Shown: positions 1 through 7,794, counted from the stretch's first letter. The stretch is 35,514 bases of DNA from an uncultured bacterium (GCA_937885075.1 CAKZYZ010000027.1:1-35514); one strand, 5' to 3'. Numbers and translations are program-made. Notes: generated by a model not told the origin, from the sequence alone.

Positions 1-28
1 CTTTCCCTACACGACGCTCTTCCGATCT
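1..28. other. Illumina adapter remnant (assembly artefact)
   Basis: The first 28 bases match the 3' part of the standard Illumina read-1 adapter, ending in the diagnostic CGCTCTTCCGATCT. This is not genomic sequence. Read on the minus strand it adds the residues DRKSVV and a TAG stop to the truncated ABC-transporter gene next to it, so the apparent end of that reading frame is artificial. Genomic sequence begins at about base 29. Confidence 0.97.
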
Positions 29-147
29 CCCATCAGCACCGGTTTCTTCCCGTATCCGGCGACGAGTCCCCGCGCGGCTAAGAGTTCCTGTTTCGGAATT
101 TTAACAAATTCCGAAACGGCTGATTTATTTTTAGAAGTTTGAATCAT
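29..147 (-). CDS. ABC transporter ATP-binding protein, N-terminal fragment
   Basis: The minus-strand frame encodes LLAARGLVAGYGKKPVLMG, which reads like the first beta-strands of an ABC ATPase, where an A-loop aromatic (here Y in GYG) stacks on ATP. The Walker A that should follow about 20 residues later is cut off by the adapter at the contig edge. The ORF track extends this frame upstream to base 300, but that part is dispersed repeat and probably not coding, so I use the ATG at 145-147. No clear ribosome-binding site precedes it. An 11 bp palindrome (TTTCGGAATTT/AAATTCCGAAA, 91-116) lies inside the first codons, so the exact start is uncertain. Substrate cannot be told from this fragment. 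Confidence 0.5.
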
Positions 148-300
148 AACCAATAAAGGAATATCCAGAATTTCCCTCCACTGCCTACTGCTCACTGCCT
201 GTGTTGGCGTCGAAGGTGAACAACTTTTATTATCCGCCATAGCTTTAGCGACGGAGGAAGGCACTTTAGCGCACTTTAGGCACTTTAAACTTTCTAACAC
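148..300. repeat. Intergenic dispersed-repeat stretch
   Basis: Holds a word-like repeat, TTATTATCCGCCATAGC followed by a GACGGAGGAAGGCACTTT segment, found again with small changes near 3250-3350 and in part near 26460. It also contains the phrase CACTGCCTACTG, seen again near 3113. The GTG-initiated ORF 7..300 translates this repeat and is not credible upstream of base 147. Confidence 0.6.
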
Positions 301-954
301 CTACTCCCCAACCAGTTCCTCCTCCACCTGATCGATCAACTTTTTCAGCATGGCTACTCCATCGTCACGGAGCAGATGGGAAAGTTCAACGGTATTCTTT
401 ACTGTCCGCAATGAAGAGAGCACCTTCTTCAGTGACTGCGTCCGCTTCCGCGCCCAGGCTTCTTCCGGGTCCATCTCGGCATCACGGGCGGATTGGAGCA
501 TGCTCCTGTATTGCCGGCCGACTTCCCGGGGTTCCGCTTCTTTATCTAAAACCGCCGAACGGAGTCTGGAGTATTCATCTTCGGAGATCGCTTTCTTCGC
601 CCGGGCCATCCGGAGGACATTGACACTCTCATAATCAGGAATCTCACCCGATTCATTTTTCTCGTCCATCTTTCTGGAGAGATAGATCGGCTCTTCTCGC
701 TTTAAAAAAATATATGATTTGAGGAGTTTCCCGACAGTCGCCGAGCGGAGTTTCAGTTCTCTGGTGCAGTAACCATCAAAGGTGGAAAAATCCCATTCTT
801 TAAACAGTTGTCTCTTCTGAACCAGCGAGATAAATCTCCCCAGATCCAGCCAGTTCCCCTTAAACTTCTGTACCGCCGACAGGACCTGGAAACGGAGACT
901 CTCCGGTTCCAGTTGCTCCATCTTTTCCTCAATTTCCCGCATTGACTTCGTCAT
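301..954 (-). CDS. Hypothetical helical protein with WLDLGRF/EWDFSTFDGYC domain
   Basis: A 217-residue soluble, highly charged, all-helical-looking protein with no signal peptide. The N-terminal half (about residues 35-95) has W-x-x-LGRF-x(n)-FKEWDFSTFDGYC-x-x-EL-x(n)-KLLKSYIFLK. I associate this pattern with small, possibly DNA-binding helical domains of unnamed proteins in uncultured bacteria, where it usually reads '..Y..WGY.SF..Y...EL..S..TA..L'. The C-terminal half is rich in Arg/Glu and may be coiled coil. Start ATG at 952-954 has a GGAG motif placed in the loop of a small hairpin. The gene precedes the truncated ABC ATPase on the same strand, with repeat DNA between. Function unknown; a regulatory role is only a guess. 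Confidence 0.75.
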   Translation of the reverse strand: MTKSMREIEEKMEQLEPESLRFQVLSAVQKFKGNWLDLGRFISLVQKRQLFKEWDFSTFDGYCTRELKLRSATVGKLLKSYIFLKREEPIYLSRKMDEKNESGEIPDYESVNVLRMARAKKAISEDEYSRLRSAVLDKEAEPREVGRQYRSMLQSARDAEMDPEEAWARKRTQSLKKVLSSLRTVKNTVELSHLLRDDGVAMLKKLIDQVEEELVGE

Positions 955-973
955 ATTTTTTCTCCGAAAAAAT
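955..973 (-). promoter_or_regulatory. AT-stem hairpin with CGGAG loop at the start codon
   Basis: On the minus strand ATTTTTT-CGGAG-AAAAAAT forms a 7 bp stem whose loop is the ribosome-binding motif GGAG, directly followed by the ATG of the 217-residue protein. The same CGGAG loop on a longer A/T stem lies upstream of ychF (15394-15420). Confidence 0.55.
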
Positions 974-1309
974 AGTTTTGAATTACATTAAGAAGTTTCG
1001 GTTATGTTTAACATAATCAGATTATTTTAACAGATATTATCGTAATTTTTGAGTGCTTTGAAAAATCCACCACCGACCCTGTGTCGGTGGAGATGTGATT
1101 GATTACTAACTCATCCAACCCACCCCAACCCCCCTCCTCCCGCGCCTGCGGCGCGGGAGGAGGGGGTGGGATTGGTCAACACAAAAAGTAGTTGCCAGTC
1201 ATATTTTCCACCGACGCAGGGTCGGTGGTGAATAAAGAATAATCAGAGAGCTCAAGTGTTACAGATTATCATGTTTGATTTTATACATCGCGAATAGTAC
1301 CATTCAAGA
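974..1309. repeat. Gene-free stretch with composite palindromic element
   Basis: Contains, in order, a 52 bp dispersed repeat with CCACCGAC-ccctgt-GTCGGTGG (1053-1104, inverted copy at 21252-21304), a 17 bp GC hairpin with 3-base loop (1130-1166), and a second small palindrome CCACCGAC-gcagg-GTCGGTGG (1208-1228). The rest is AT-rich and may hold the promoters for the flanking divergent genes, but no clear -10/-35 pair was identified. Confidence 0.75.
1130..1166. repeat. Long GC-rich hairpin, 17 bp perfect stem
   Basis: CCCCCTCCTCCCGCGCC pairs perfectly with its complement around a TGC loop. It sits between the two CCACCGAC palindromes. A structurally equivalent but sequence-different hairpin sits next to the other copy at 21179-21233. 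There is no trailing T-run on either side, so it is not a standard terminator. Confidence 0.85.
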
Positions 1310-1936
1310 ATGTTTAAGAATAATCTTAATACTGAGAAATCTCAGATGAGATTTCTCGATCGGAGTCATAAGCCGTTGATGTGTACTGTTGTGGTGTTGA
1401 TCCTGGCTTTCGCGCCCATCGGCAGGCCGATCCAGAAATTTCTTCGGGGAGAGCTTACTGCCGCGCTGGGACCGGGAGGGATGATGATATTCGTACTTGC
1501 CATCTTCCTCGGGGGCGGAATCTTCTTTATCTATACATCCCGGTTATGGAGACTCCCTCTAACAAATATACTTTCTACCGCGATCATCCTATTGGCCGGT
1601 ATCGGCTATTCCTTCTCTCTCCCTATCCCGGAAGAACGGATTCACCTGGTCCAGTTCGGCCTGCTGGGGCTATTGGCTTGCCCCAGCCTGAAAGGAAGTA
1701 ATCTCTCTGGATGGATCTGGCTCTGGAAGCCATTACTCTTTGTTTTTCTGGTCGGTCTGTCCGATGAGGTGCTGCAGTGGTTCCTCCCGGATCGCGTCTT
1801 CGATCTCAGAGATATCCTCTTCAATACCCTTGGCGGTATCTGGGGGATACTGCTGTACCTGGCAGTACAGCGAGGAGGGCGCGACAAAGCGGAGATCCCG
1901 CCGGTAGGTGGTGCATGGACCGAGGATAAAATGTAA
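1310..1936 (+). CDS. VanZ-like family membrane protein
   Basis: A 208-residue protein with about five hydrophobic segments (roughly 24-40, 58-76, 86-104, 112-124 and 140-190). The C-terminal half carries the VanZ-like signature: EERIHLVQFGLLGLL, then GLSDEVLQWFLPDR, then DLRDILFNTLGGIWGILL. VanZ itself gives low-level teicoplanin resistance, but most family members have no known role and are polytopic inner-membrane proteins. The start is uncertain: the ATG at 1310 has only a weak AAGA upstream. A second in-frame ATG at 1346 sits in an 11 bp perfect palindrome (GAGAAATCTCA, 1334-1357). The gene is about 120 bp upstream of the ComEC-like hydrolase on the same strand, with repeat DNA between, so co-transcription is possible but unproven. 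Confidence 0.85.
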   Translation: MFKNNLNTEKSQMRFLDRSHKPLMCTVVVLILAFAPIGRPIQKFLRGELTAALGPGGMMIFVLAIFLGGGIFFIYTSRLWRLPLTNILSTAIILLAGIGYSFSLPIPEERIHLVQFGLLGLLACPSLKGSNLSGWIWLWKPLLFVFLVGLSDEVLQWFLPDRVFDLRDILFNTLGGIWGILLYLAVQRGGRDKAEIPPVGGAWTEDKM

Positions 1937-1993
1937 ATATTCGGTAAACCCGTGCTCGTAGCGGGGTGCTGTAGCCGCGGTCGCTGACCGCGG
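1934..1993 (+). repeat. Fused half-element plus CCGCGGTC palindrome
   Basis: A partial copy of the TTTCAGTGAACCCC-type element (taaacccgtgctcgtagcgg) runs directly into the palindrome CCGCGGTC-gct-GACCGCGG (1975-1993) in the GTAG-CCGCGG orientation. The same palindrome occurs near 7840, 7881, 10444, 29795 and 29979. Confidence 0.8.
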
Positions 1994-2056
1994 AAGTCAA
2001 AGCCGAGGTCAACGACGTAAGATTTTAAAATACCTTTTCGAGTAAGCACAAGCTAG

Positions 2057-2908
2057 ATGCGATTATTAACACAATTATTCCTTATCCTCTCCTTCTTCGC
2101 TGATCTTGCCTTCTCATCTGAAGAACCCGGCGGAGCGTTGGAGCTGCATTTCATCGACGTTGGCTATGGGGACTCCATTCTGATTAAATCACCGGCAGGA
2201 CGGTACTCCCTGATTGATACAGGATATCCCCGGGCCTCTGAGGCACTCCTTAACTATCTCAGAGAGCAAAAAGTCGATACACTGGACTATCTGATCATGA
2301 CCCATCCCCATCCCGATCATCTGGGCGCGGCGGTCGAAGTCCTTAATAATTTCCAGGTCCATAACCTCAGGGATAACGGTCAGTCGATCGATCAGTTCGA
2401 CGAACGGCTCACTCAGAGAATGGGGAATGAATATGAAAAAAAGTTCCGGGGGCAACCGAACTACCGGACTCTTACGGCCGGGGACTCAATCAAATGGGGA
2501 GACATCATCATGGATATTCTCTGGCCGCCGATACCCCTCCCCTCCCCCGACTGGAATACCAACTCAATGGTGATAATGCTCCGCTACGGAAAATTCCGGG
2601 CGCTGCTGGCGGCTGACCTGAACCAGCGGGGAGAAAAGGAGTTGTTGAAGAATAAAGAACTTTCGCTCCGGGCCGACCTCCTGAAAGTCGGCCATCACGG
2701 CGCGGGAGATGCCACCGGTCCGGAATTCATAAAAGCCGTCTCCCCAAAATTAGCGGTCATCTCAGTCGGCAAGAACCCCTGGAGCTACCCCTCCCCGGTT
2801 GTCATCAGACGGTTGCAGGAAGCAGGCGTAAAAGTCTTCCGAACCGACCGGGACGGAAGTATCAAATTCCGATACCACCCAGATGAGGGGATAAGAATAA
2901 TGAATTAG
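2057..2908 (+). CDS. Secreted ComEC/Rec2-type metallo-beta-lactamase-fold hydrolase
   Basis: A 283-residue protein with an N-terminal signal peptide (about residues 1-20, ending near LAFSSEE) and one metallo-beta-lactamase domain. Visible motifs are FIDVGYGDSILI (strand 1), LIDTGY, the metal-binding THPHPDHLG, and LLKVGHHGAGDATGPEF with the late histidines. The ending RLQEAGVKVFRTDRDGSIKF is typical of the C-terminal hydrolase domain of ComEC. Stand-alone versions are common and are predicted extracytoplasmic nucleases or phosphodiesterases. None of the ComEC membrane channel is present, so DNA uptake cannot be inferred from this gene alone. Its stop codon lies inside a 46 bp perfect palindrome. 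No strong ribosome-binding site was seen. Confidence 0.9.
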   Translation: MRLLTQLFLILSFFADLAFSSEEPGGALELHFIDVGYGDSILIKSPAGRYSLIDTGYPRASEALLNYLREQKVDTLDYLIMTHPHPDHLGAAVEVLNNFQVHNLRDNGQSIDQFDERLTQRMGNEYEKKFRGQPNYRTLTAGDSIKWGDIIMDILWPPIPLPSPDWNTNSMVIMLRYGKFRALLAADLNQRGEKELLKNKELSLRADLLKVGHHGAGDATGPEFIKAVSPKLAVISVGKNPWSYPSPVVIRRLQEAGVKVFRTDRDGSIKFRYHPDEGIRIMN

Positions 2909-2949
2909 TGTACACTTCTTGCTCGTACGAGCAAGAAGTGTACACTAAT
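2904..2949. repeat. 46 bp perfect palindrome overlapping a stop codon
   Basis: ATTAGTGTACACTTCTTGCT... and its exact complement meet at CGT|ACG with no loop or mismatch. The TAG stop of the ComEC-like gene (2906-2908) lies inside the left arm. It could act as an intrinsic stem at the mRNA 3' end, but no U-tract follows. Confidence 0.95.
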
Positions 2950-3370
2950 GTTATCCAAGGGAAGAGAGTAATCAGTACGCAGTAATCGGTAATCAGTACC
3001 TCCAAACGTCCAACAACCAACTTCCAACTGCAAATTTTTAAGTAACCTTTGGCCTTGGCGCACACCACTTGGAAGTTGGCAGTTGGAAGTTGGTCATTGG
3101 ATATTTCTTGTCCACTGCCTACTCCCCATATGGATATCGATAAAATTCCGAAGCGGGGTCTTGACTCCCTTGGCATAACATCGTAGTGCCATTGGAATTC
3201 CGAATCAGCCAGTACTATGGCTTATCCGGAAAGCCAGTCGAAAGCGAATAACTTTTATTATCCGCCAGAGTGCTTGCACGACGGAGGAAGGCACTTTTCC
3301 GCCGGAGGCGGATCAGCCTCTGGCTGAAGCGCATTTCAAACTTTAGGCACTTTCAACTCCCCCTTCTCCC
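2950..3370. repeat. Gene-free repeat region
   Basis: Made of dispersed word-like repeats: AGTAATCAGTACGCAGTAATC; an inverted pair built on CCAACTTCCAACTGC and GGAAGTTGGCAGTTGGAAG (about 3008-3095); the phrase CACTGCCTACTCCCCAT; and the TTATTATCCGCC...GGAGGAAGGCACTTT unit shared with 220-290. There is also a small palindrome TCCGCCGGAGGCGGA near 3298. ORF 2862..3176 is a translation of these repeats. Confidence 0.8.
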
Positions 3371-5350
3371 CTATTTCGTCACTGGAAGATCAGAACCACC
3401 GCCGAAGTAAGCCCGGGTAACACCCTTGATGGCCCAGAGACCGGTTTCCGGCCGGAAGATGCCGGTTTTTTCAAGGGCGCTGCCGGTGAAATTCCCGGTG
3501 ACCGGGATGTCCCCCCTGCCGCCGAAATAGGAACGATCCCCGTTACGGATCGCCCAGAGGCCGGTGGAACCGCGGAAGATAGCGATCTCCGCCGCCCACT
3601 GATTCTGGCCTCCGTACCAGGTATAATCACCCGGCACCGGGGTATCGCCGCTTGTGCCGAAATAGGCCCGGGTGACACCCCGGATCGCCCAGAGTCCGCT
3701 GGCGGGACGGAAGATACCGGGATCAGTTACTCCGTCTCCGGTGTAATCGGCCGGGATTGGCATATCGTCGGTCGTGCCGAAATAGGCCCGGGTCAGATCC
3801 CGGACCGCCCAGAGGCCGGTGCTCTTCCCGAAGACGGCTATATCACAGGAACCGTCGCCGTTGTAGTCCCCCGGGACCGGCATCTGATCCGCCCCCCCGA
3901 AATAGACCCGGGTAATCTCCTTAATCGCCCAGAGGCCGGTAGCGGGCCGAAAGATTGAGACATCGGCATAGCCATCCCCGTTATAATCGCCGGAGACCGG
4001 GATATCACCCGCACCGCCGAAGTAAACCCGCCCTAACCCCCGGACCGCCCAGAGACCGCTCTCGGGCCGGAAGATGGCCAGGTCGGATTCGCCATCGCCG
4101 GTATAATCTCCGGAGGAGATTACCATATATGCCGGTGTCGGCGCCGGTGACGGCGTTGGAGATGGAAAGGCGTAAGAGAAGACCGCCCCGTAATCTAACT
4201 CCCCTCCAGACATGGTTGTCCCGTAGAGAGTGTTATTCTCAAAGAGGAGAGTACACCAGGGGGAGTTTCCATCGCCGGTCTGAGCGCTGAAATCATGGAG
4301 GATGGTATATCCGCTGCCGTCATTATTCAGGGCAAATAGAACTCCTCCACCTCCGTATGGCATCCCCCCGCCCCCGTAGAGGGTTGTCCCGTAGAGCCGG
4401 CTCCCATCGGAGACCAGGGATGCCACCGGCATCATGCCGTCGCCGGTAAAAGAGGAAAAACTATGGATGTTCGTGTAATCTGATCCGTCGATATTCACGG
4501 AGAAGATCGTGCCGTAAGAGTTGGGACCTCCGAAGGTGGTGGTTCCATAGAGGCGGGTGCTGTCGGAGAGCAGTCCGCCGACCACGAATGTCCCATCTCC
4601 GGTCTGAATTCCGAACTGATGAAGGAGGGTATAGCCGCTGCCGTCAGGACTCATTGAATACAATACTCCGCCGCTGGGACCGGAAGTAACCCAGGTAAAA
4701 GCAGTCGTCCCGTATAATGACCCGGCTTCAGCGATAACATTTGAATAAGGGAGATAACCATCCCCGGCAAAATCAGGGAAGCTATGCAGAACCATACTGG
4801 AAGACCCGTTAAAATCAAGGGAGAAGACAGTCCCTCCACCGACAGTCCCTCCGTTTGAAGTTGTCCCGTAGAGCGTTGAGCCAAGACTGATCAGACCGGA
4901 CTGGGGCATCATACCGTCACCGGTATAGGCGGAAAATGAGTGGATGTCCAGATAACCGCTTCCGTCAGTCTCCAGGGAGAAGACCGTTCCATAGGAATTG
5001 GAACCATAGTAGGAAGCCGTCCCGTAGAGAGTACTCCCGTCCGAGATGATGCTCCCCTTCGGGCCGGCCGCGCCGTCACTCTGGGCGGAGAACTCCCGCA
5101 GAACCGAGTAACCTGACCCATCAGGGTTGATGGAGAATATAGTACCGTAGTCATTGGTGCCCCCGTACGTTGTCGTGCCGTAAAGAGCACTCCCATCCGA
5201 GACCAACCCACCCTGGGAACTGGATCCATCGCTGTTAGTCTGCCCGCCGAAGCTGTGCAGAATTGTGTAACCGGACTGAGCCATCCCGGCGGAGAGGCAG
5301 GCTACGGAAAAAGCCAAAACTATCGCCAGAGAAACAATTCTCTTCATCAT
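3371..5350 (-). CDS. Secreted protein: seven GloVer repeats plus six-repeat FG-GAP-like C-terminal module
   Basis: A 659-residue exported protein. Residues 1-24 form a signal peptide (VSLAIVLAFSVACLSAG). About residues 27-400 hold seven repeats of the GloVer (Gloeobacter/Verrucomicrobia, TIGR03803-like) type. Each reads like 'LHSFS...GDG..P..GLISDGSTLYGTT..GG...GTVFSL', with seven heads from LHSFGGQ to LHDFSAQ, which suggests a seven-bladed propeller. A short Pro/Thr linker (PSPTPSPAPTP) follows. Residues about 415-659 are six 40-residue repeats, [31 protein letters not shown], shared with four other proteins here. The DYNGDG loops look like calcium sites. Start ATG has AAGGAG eight bases upstream and a good promoter. 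Probably extracellular; catalytic residues are not evident. Confidence 0.88.
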   Translation of the reverse strand: MMKRIVSLAIVLAFSVACLSAGMAQSGYTILHSFGGQTNSDGSSSQGGLVSDGSALYGTTTYGGTNDYGTIFSINPDGSGYSVLREFSAQSDGAAGPKGSIISDGSTLYGTASYYGSNSYGTVFSLETDGSGYLDIHSFSAYTGDGMMPQSGLISLGSTLYGTTSNGGTVGGGTVFSLDFNGSSSMVLHSFPDFAGDGYLPYSNVIAEAGSLYGTTAFTWVTSGPSGGVLYSMSPDGSGYTLLHQFGIQTGDGTFVVGGLLSDSTRLYGTTTFGGPNSYGTIFSVNIDGSDYTNIHSFSSFTGDGMMPVASLVSDGSRLYGTTLYGGGGMPYGGGGVLFALNNDGSGYTILHDFSAQTGDGNSPWCTLLFENNTLYGTTMSGGELDYGAVFSYAFPSPTPSPAPTPAYMVISSGDYTGDGESDLAIFRPESGLWAVRGLGRVYFGGAGDIPVSGDYNGDGYADVSIFRPATGLWAIKEITRVYFGGADQMPVPGDYNGDGSCDIAVFGKSTGLWAVRDLTRAYFGTTDDMPIPADYTGDGVTDPGIFRPASGLWAIRGVTRAYFGTSGDTPVPGDYTWYGGQNQWAAEIAIFRGSTGLWAIRNGDRSYFGGRGDIPVTGNFTGSALEKTGIFRPETGLWAIKGVTRAYFGGGSDLPVTK

Positions 5351-5401
5351 ATATCTTCTCCTTTTATAAGGTTATTCCCATTGAATATATCAATTTTTTC
5401 T

Positions 5402-5430
5402 ATATTACATAACTATAATATTACTGTAAA
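5402..5430 (-). promoter_or_regulatory. Probable sigma70-type promoter of the GloVer-repeat gene
   Basis: On the minus strand TTTACA (5430-5425), a 17 bp spacer and TAATAT (5407-5402) make a good -35/-10 pair. They leave a leader of roughly 45 bases before the ribosome-binding site and ATG at 5350. Confidence 0.45.
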
Positions 5431-5441
5431 CAAAAAAAATA

Positions 5442-5490
5442 GCCCCGCTGACGGCGGGGTTATTTTGTCTTTTGAAGAACGACCATCATG
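5442..5490. repeat. GCCCCGC hairpin linked to a GAACGACCATCAT motif
   Basis: A CCCCGC-tgacg-GCGGGG stem is followed about 10 bases later by TTTTGAAGAACGACCATCAT. The same pairing (hairpin, then GTTTTGAACAATGACCATCA) occurs at 28111-28161 upstream of the glycosyltransferase. Although a T-rich stretch follows, no plus-strand gene ends here, so I treat it as a dispersed element rather than a terminator. Confidence 0.6.
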
Positions 5491-5545
5491 ATTTTGTTAA
5501 AGCAATGCCGGGAAATACTTTAACAATATCCTCCTATTATATGTA

Positions 5546-5573
5546 TTGTTTTATCTTTAAGCCAGTATATTAT
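5546..5573 (+). promoter_or_regulatory. Possible promoter of the TPR gene
   Basis: TTGTTT, a 16 bp spacer and TATTAT lie about 37 bases before the ATG at 5610 in AT-rich DNA. Other -10 choices overlap, so this is tentative. Confidence 0.3.
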
Positions 5574-5609
5574 ATTCATCAACCGATAAACATATTGAAA
5601 TAGAGAACA

Positions 5610-7742
5610 ATGAAAAGACCTGCAAAAATTGGAATATCCGCGGCTCTTGTTCTTCTGATTGCGTTACTGCTAACCGCATTGATATATCGCGATGAATTAC
5701 TTGGGTATTACTATTCCAGAGCCGGCATCTACGATCTAAAGAATGGAGATAGTGAGTCGGCATTATATCATCTGAAAAAGGCGGTGGAGGCTACTCCATT
5801 CAATTGGCAGGCGAATAAAGAATTTAACCGCTGGATGCACTATTTCGGGAAGCAAAAGGATACGGTCAATTATTATCGCCATCTGGTAAAGAAGAATCCC
5901 CACGAACCACTTTTTCATTATTTCCTGGGGATGTCTCTATTAACCTCCTGTAAATATGCCGCTGGAGTCCGCGAACTGGAAAAAGCCCGGAAGATAGATC
6001 CTGACTTTTCCCCGGCTTATTACGGTCTCGGCATTTATTACACCCTGATGGGCGACGCGAAGTTAGCTGAGGAAACTTTCCTTAAATGCCGGAAACTTGC
6101 TCCGGATTCAGAACTATCTTATCTGGGCATGGGCTATCTTAATAGGTGCCGGCGATGGGAGAATGAAGCAATCGAAGCTTATGAAATGGCTCTTGAAAAA
6201 TCCCCTGACGACTTTAAATGCCACTATAGATTGTTCGCGTTATATTCTTCAACCAGGCAGAGAGATAAGGCAATCTCGGCGATGGAGGCGGCATTATCTC
6301 TCTGCCCCTATCTGCCGCGTTCCGATCTTATCCGGGAGCAACTAAGAAAGTATTCTTCCCGGGAATTAATACAGGTATGTTCATTGCCGCCGGAACAGGA
6401 AGAGCGGATTCGAGATAATGAGAGAGTCCTTCTCGATCATTGGCAGAGAAAAGTCGAAGAAGAGATAGACCCGACCCGAGCCAACCTCATTCTGGCGAAA
6501 AAGATCTATGGCGAGTTTGATGTTGAAAAATATCTAAAAGAGATTGACCGGATGGCCGAAGACCTGGGACCGGCGATCCTATTACTCCAATCACCCCGAG
6601 AAAAGATAGACCGGATCAATCATTATCTATTCCAGGAAAAAGGATTTACCAGACCCTGGATCAGAGGCGATCCGGACGATCTGTTTTTGAACCGGGTTCT
6701 GGAAAGAAAACAGGGTAACTGTGTTGGTCTCAGTTGTCTCTATATCTCATTAGGCCGGAGGTTGAATCTCCCTATTTACGCTGTATACGCTTACCGGCAT
6801 ATTTTCTGCCGATATGATGACGGTCGGGAGAGAATAAATATTGAAACCCAATCTCATGGAGAAGAATTTCCTGATTCATCTTATCGACTTGCTCTTTCGC
6901 CACCCTGGGTTAAGAGAGGGATCTATTTAAAGAATGTGACCTCTAACGAGTTGCTGGCTATTCTGCTTAATAATCGTGGTTGGGTGTTGACGGGGAATAA
7001 ACAGTACCCGGCCGCGATGGCCGATTTTGAAGAAGCGCTCAATCTAACATCTGATATATCCGCGCTCTGGAGCGGAGTGGGTCGCGTAAGTTATTTAACT
7101 AAAAATTATGGTGAAGCAATTGATTACCTTGAAGCCGCCCTTCAATTACAGCCCGGTTATGACATAATTCTTTACCAACTGGGGAAAGCCTATAATCGGA
7201 AGTGGCTGAGGTCAAAGATGGCAATTCAGAACCTGGAAAAGGCAGTCGCGGTCACCCACAACCGTTTCAGGTCTTTTCAGGCCTTCCGGGAACTGGGGGG
7301 CGCGTATCGAAGTAATCGTAACTATGAGAAATCAGTGGAATCCTATCAGGCCGCGTTACGGTTAAAACCGGATTCAATTTCCGCCGAGTGCGGGCTGGCA
7401 TTTACCTACCGCAGGTTCAAAAAACTGAATAAATCCGAAAAACTTTACCGGGAGATATTAGAAAAAGAACCGGAGAACAAGCGGGCCTTATCAGGTCTCG
7501 GCATGACCCTGACCGATTTGAATGATCATGAAGCGGCACTGCCCTATTTCAAGAAAGTCGTCGAGGCAAGCCCCGAAGACCCTTATCCCCATTACCGGTT
7601 AGGACTCTGTTACGTCAGCCTGGGTGATATGGAAAATGCCGCAACCCAGCAAGCGATACTAAAAGACCTGAAGCCTCGATATGCGGATAAGTTGTTGCGG
7701 GCCATGGAAAAAGCAGAAGACAAGCCCATAAAAACTAAATAG
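5610..7742 (+). CDS. Membrane-anchored TPR protein with embedded transglutaminase-like (SirB1-type) domain
   Basis: A 710-residue protein with one N-terminal membrane anchor (about residues 7-26). TPR-like helical repeats fill about 36-250. A middle domain (about 325-425) resembles the SirB1/Transglut_core2 family: FLNRVLERKQGNCVGLSCLY, YRHIFCRY, NIETQ. These supply a plausible Cys371/His397/Glu412 triad. A second TPR array covers about 455-695, with units such as 'AIDYLEAALQLQPGYDIILYQLGKAY'-type helices. TPRs scaffold protein-protein contacts. The central domain may be a peptidase or amidase or may bind a partner without catalysis. The start is supported by AATAGAGA upstream. It is a single-gene unit, flanked by repeat DNA on both sides. 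Periplasmic orientation is inferred from the anchor only. Confidence 0.85.
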   Translation: MKRPAKIGISAALVLLIALLLTALIYRDELLGYYYSRAGIYDLKNGDSESALYHLKKAVEATPFNWQANKEFNRWMHYFGKQKDTVNYYRHLVKKNPHEPLFHYFLGMSLLTSCKYAAGVRELEKARKIDPDFSPAYYGLGIYYTLMGDAKLAEETFLKCRKLAPDSELSYLGMGYLNRCRRWENEAIEAYEMALEKSPDDFKCHYRLFALYSSTRQRDKAISAMEAALSLCPYLPRSDLIREQLRKYSSRELIQVCSLPPEQEERIRDNERVLLDHWQRKVEEEIDPTRANLILAKKIYGEFDVEKYLKEIDRMAEDLGPAILLLQSPREKIDRINHYLFQEKGFTRPWIRGDPDDLFLNRVLERKQGNCVGLSCLYISLGRRLNLPIYAVYAYRHIFCRYDDGRERINIETQSHGEEFPDSSYRLALSPPWVKRGIYLKNVTSNELLAILLNNRGWVLTGNKQYPAAMADFEEALNLTSDISALWSGVGRVSYLTKNYGEAIDYLEAALQLQPGYDIILYQLGKAYNRKWLRSKMAIQNLEKAVAVTHNRFRSFQAFRELGGAYRSNRNYEKSVESYQAALRLKPDSISAECGLAFTYRRFKKLNKSEKLYREILEKEPENKRALSGLGMTLTDLNDHEAALPYFKKVVEASPEDPYPHYRLGLCYVSLGDMENAATQQAILKDLKPRYADKLLRAMEKAEDKPIKTK

Positions 7743-7794
7743 AACTACGAATTTCGCGAATTACACGAAAACAGCAAGTTAAGAAGAAGTAAGC

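Noticed and set aside
7-300. 97-residue ORF as a complete gene
   Set aside because: Its end is adapter sequence and its first half is dispersed repeat. Only the ABC-like part (29-147) is credible.
2057-2908. Competence (DNA uptake) locus
   Set aside because: Only the hydrolase domain resembles ComEC. There is no membrane channel, ComEA or pilus gene nearby.
5442-5475. GC hairpin with T-rich tail as a Rho-independent terminator
   Set aside because: No gene ends upstream on the plus strand, and the same hairpin occurs at other loci, including just before a start codon, so it is better seen as a dispersed element.
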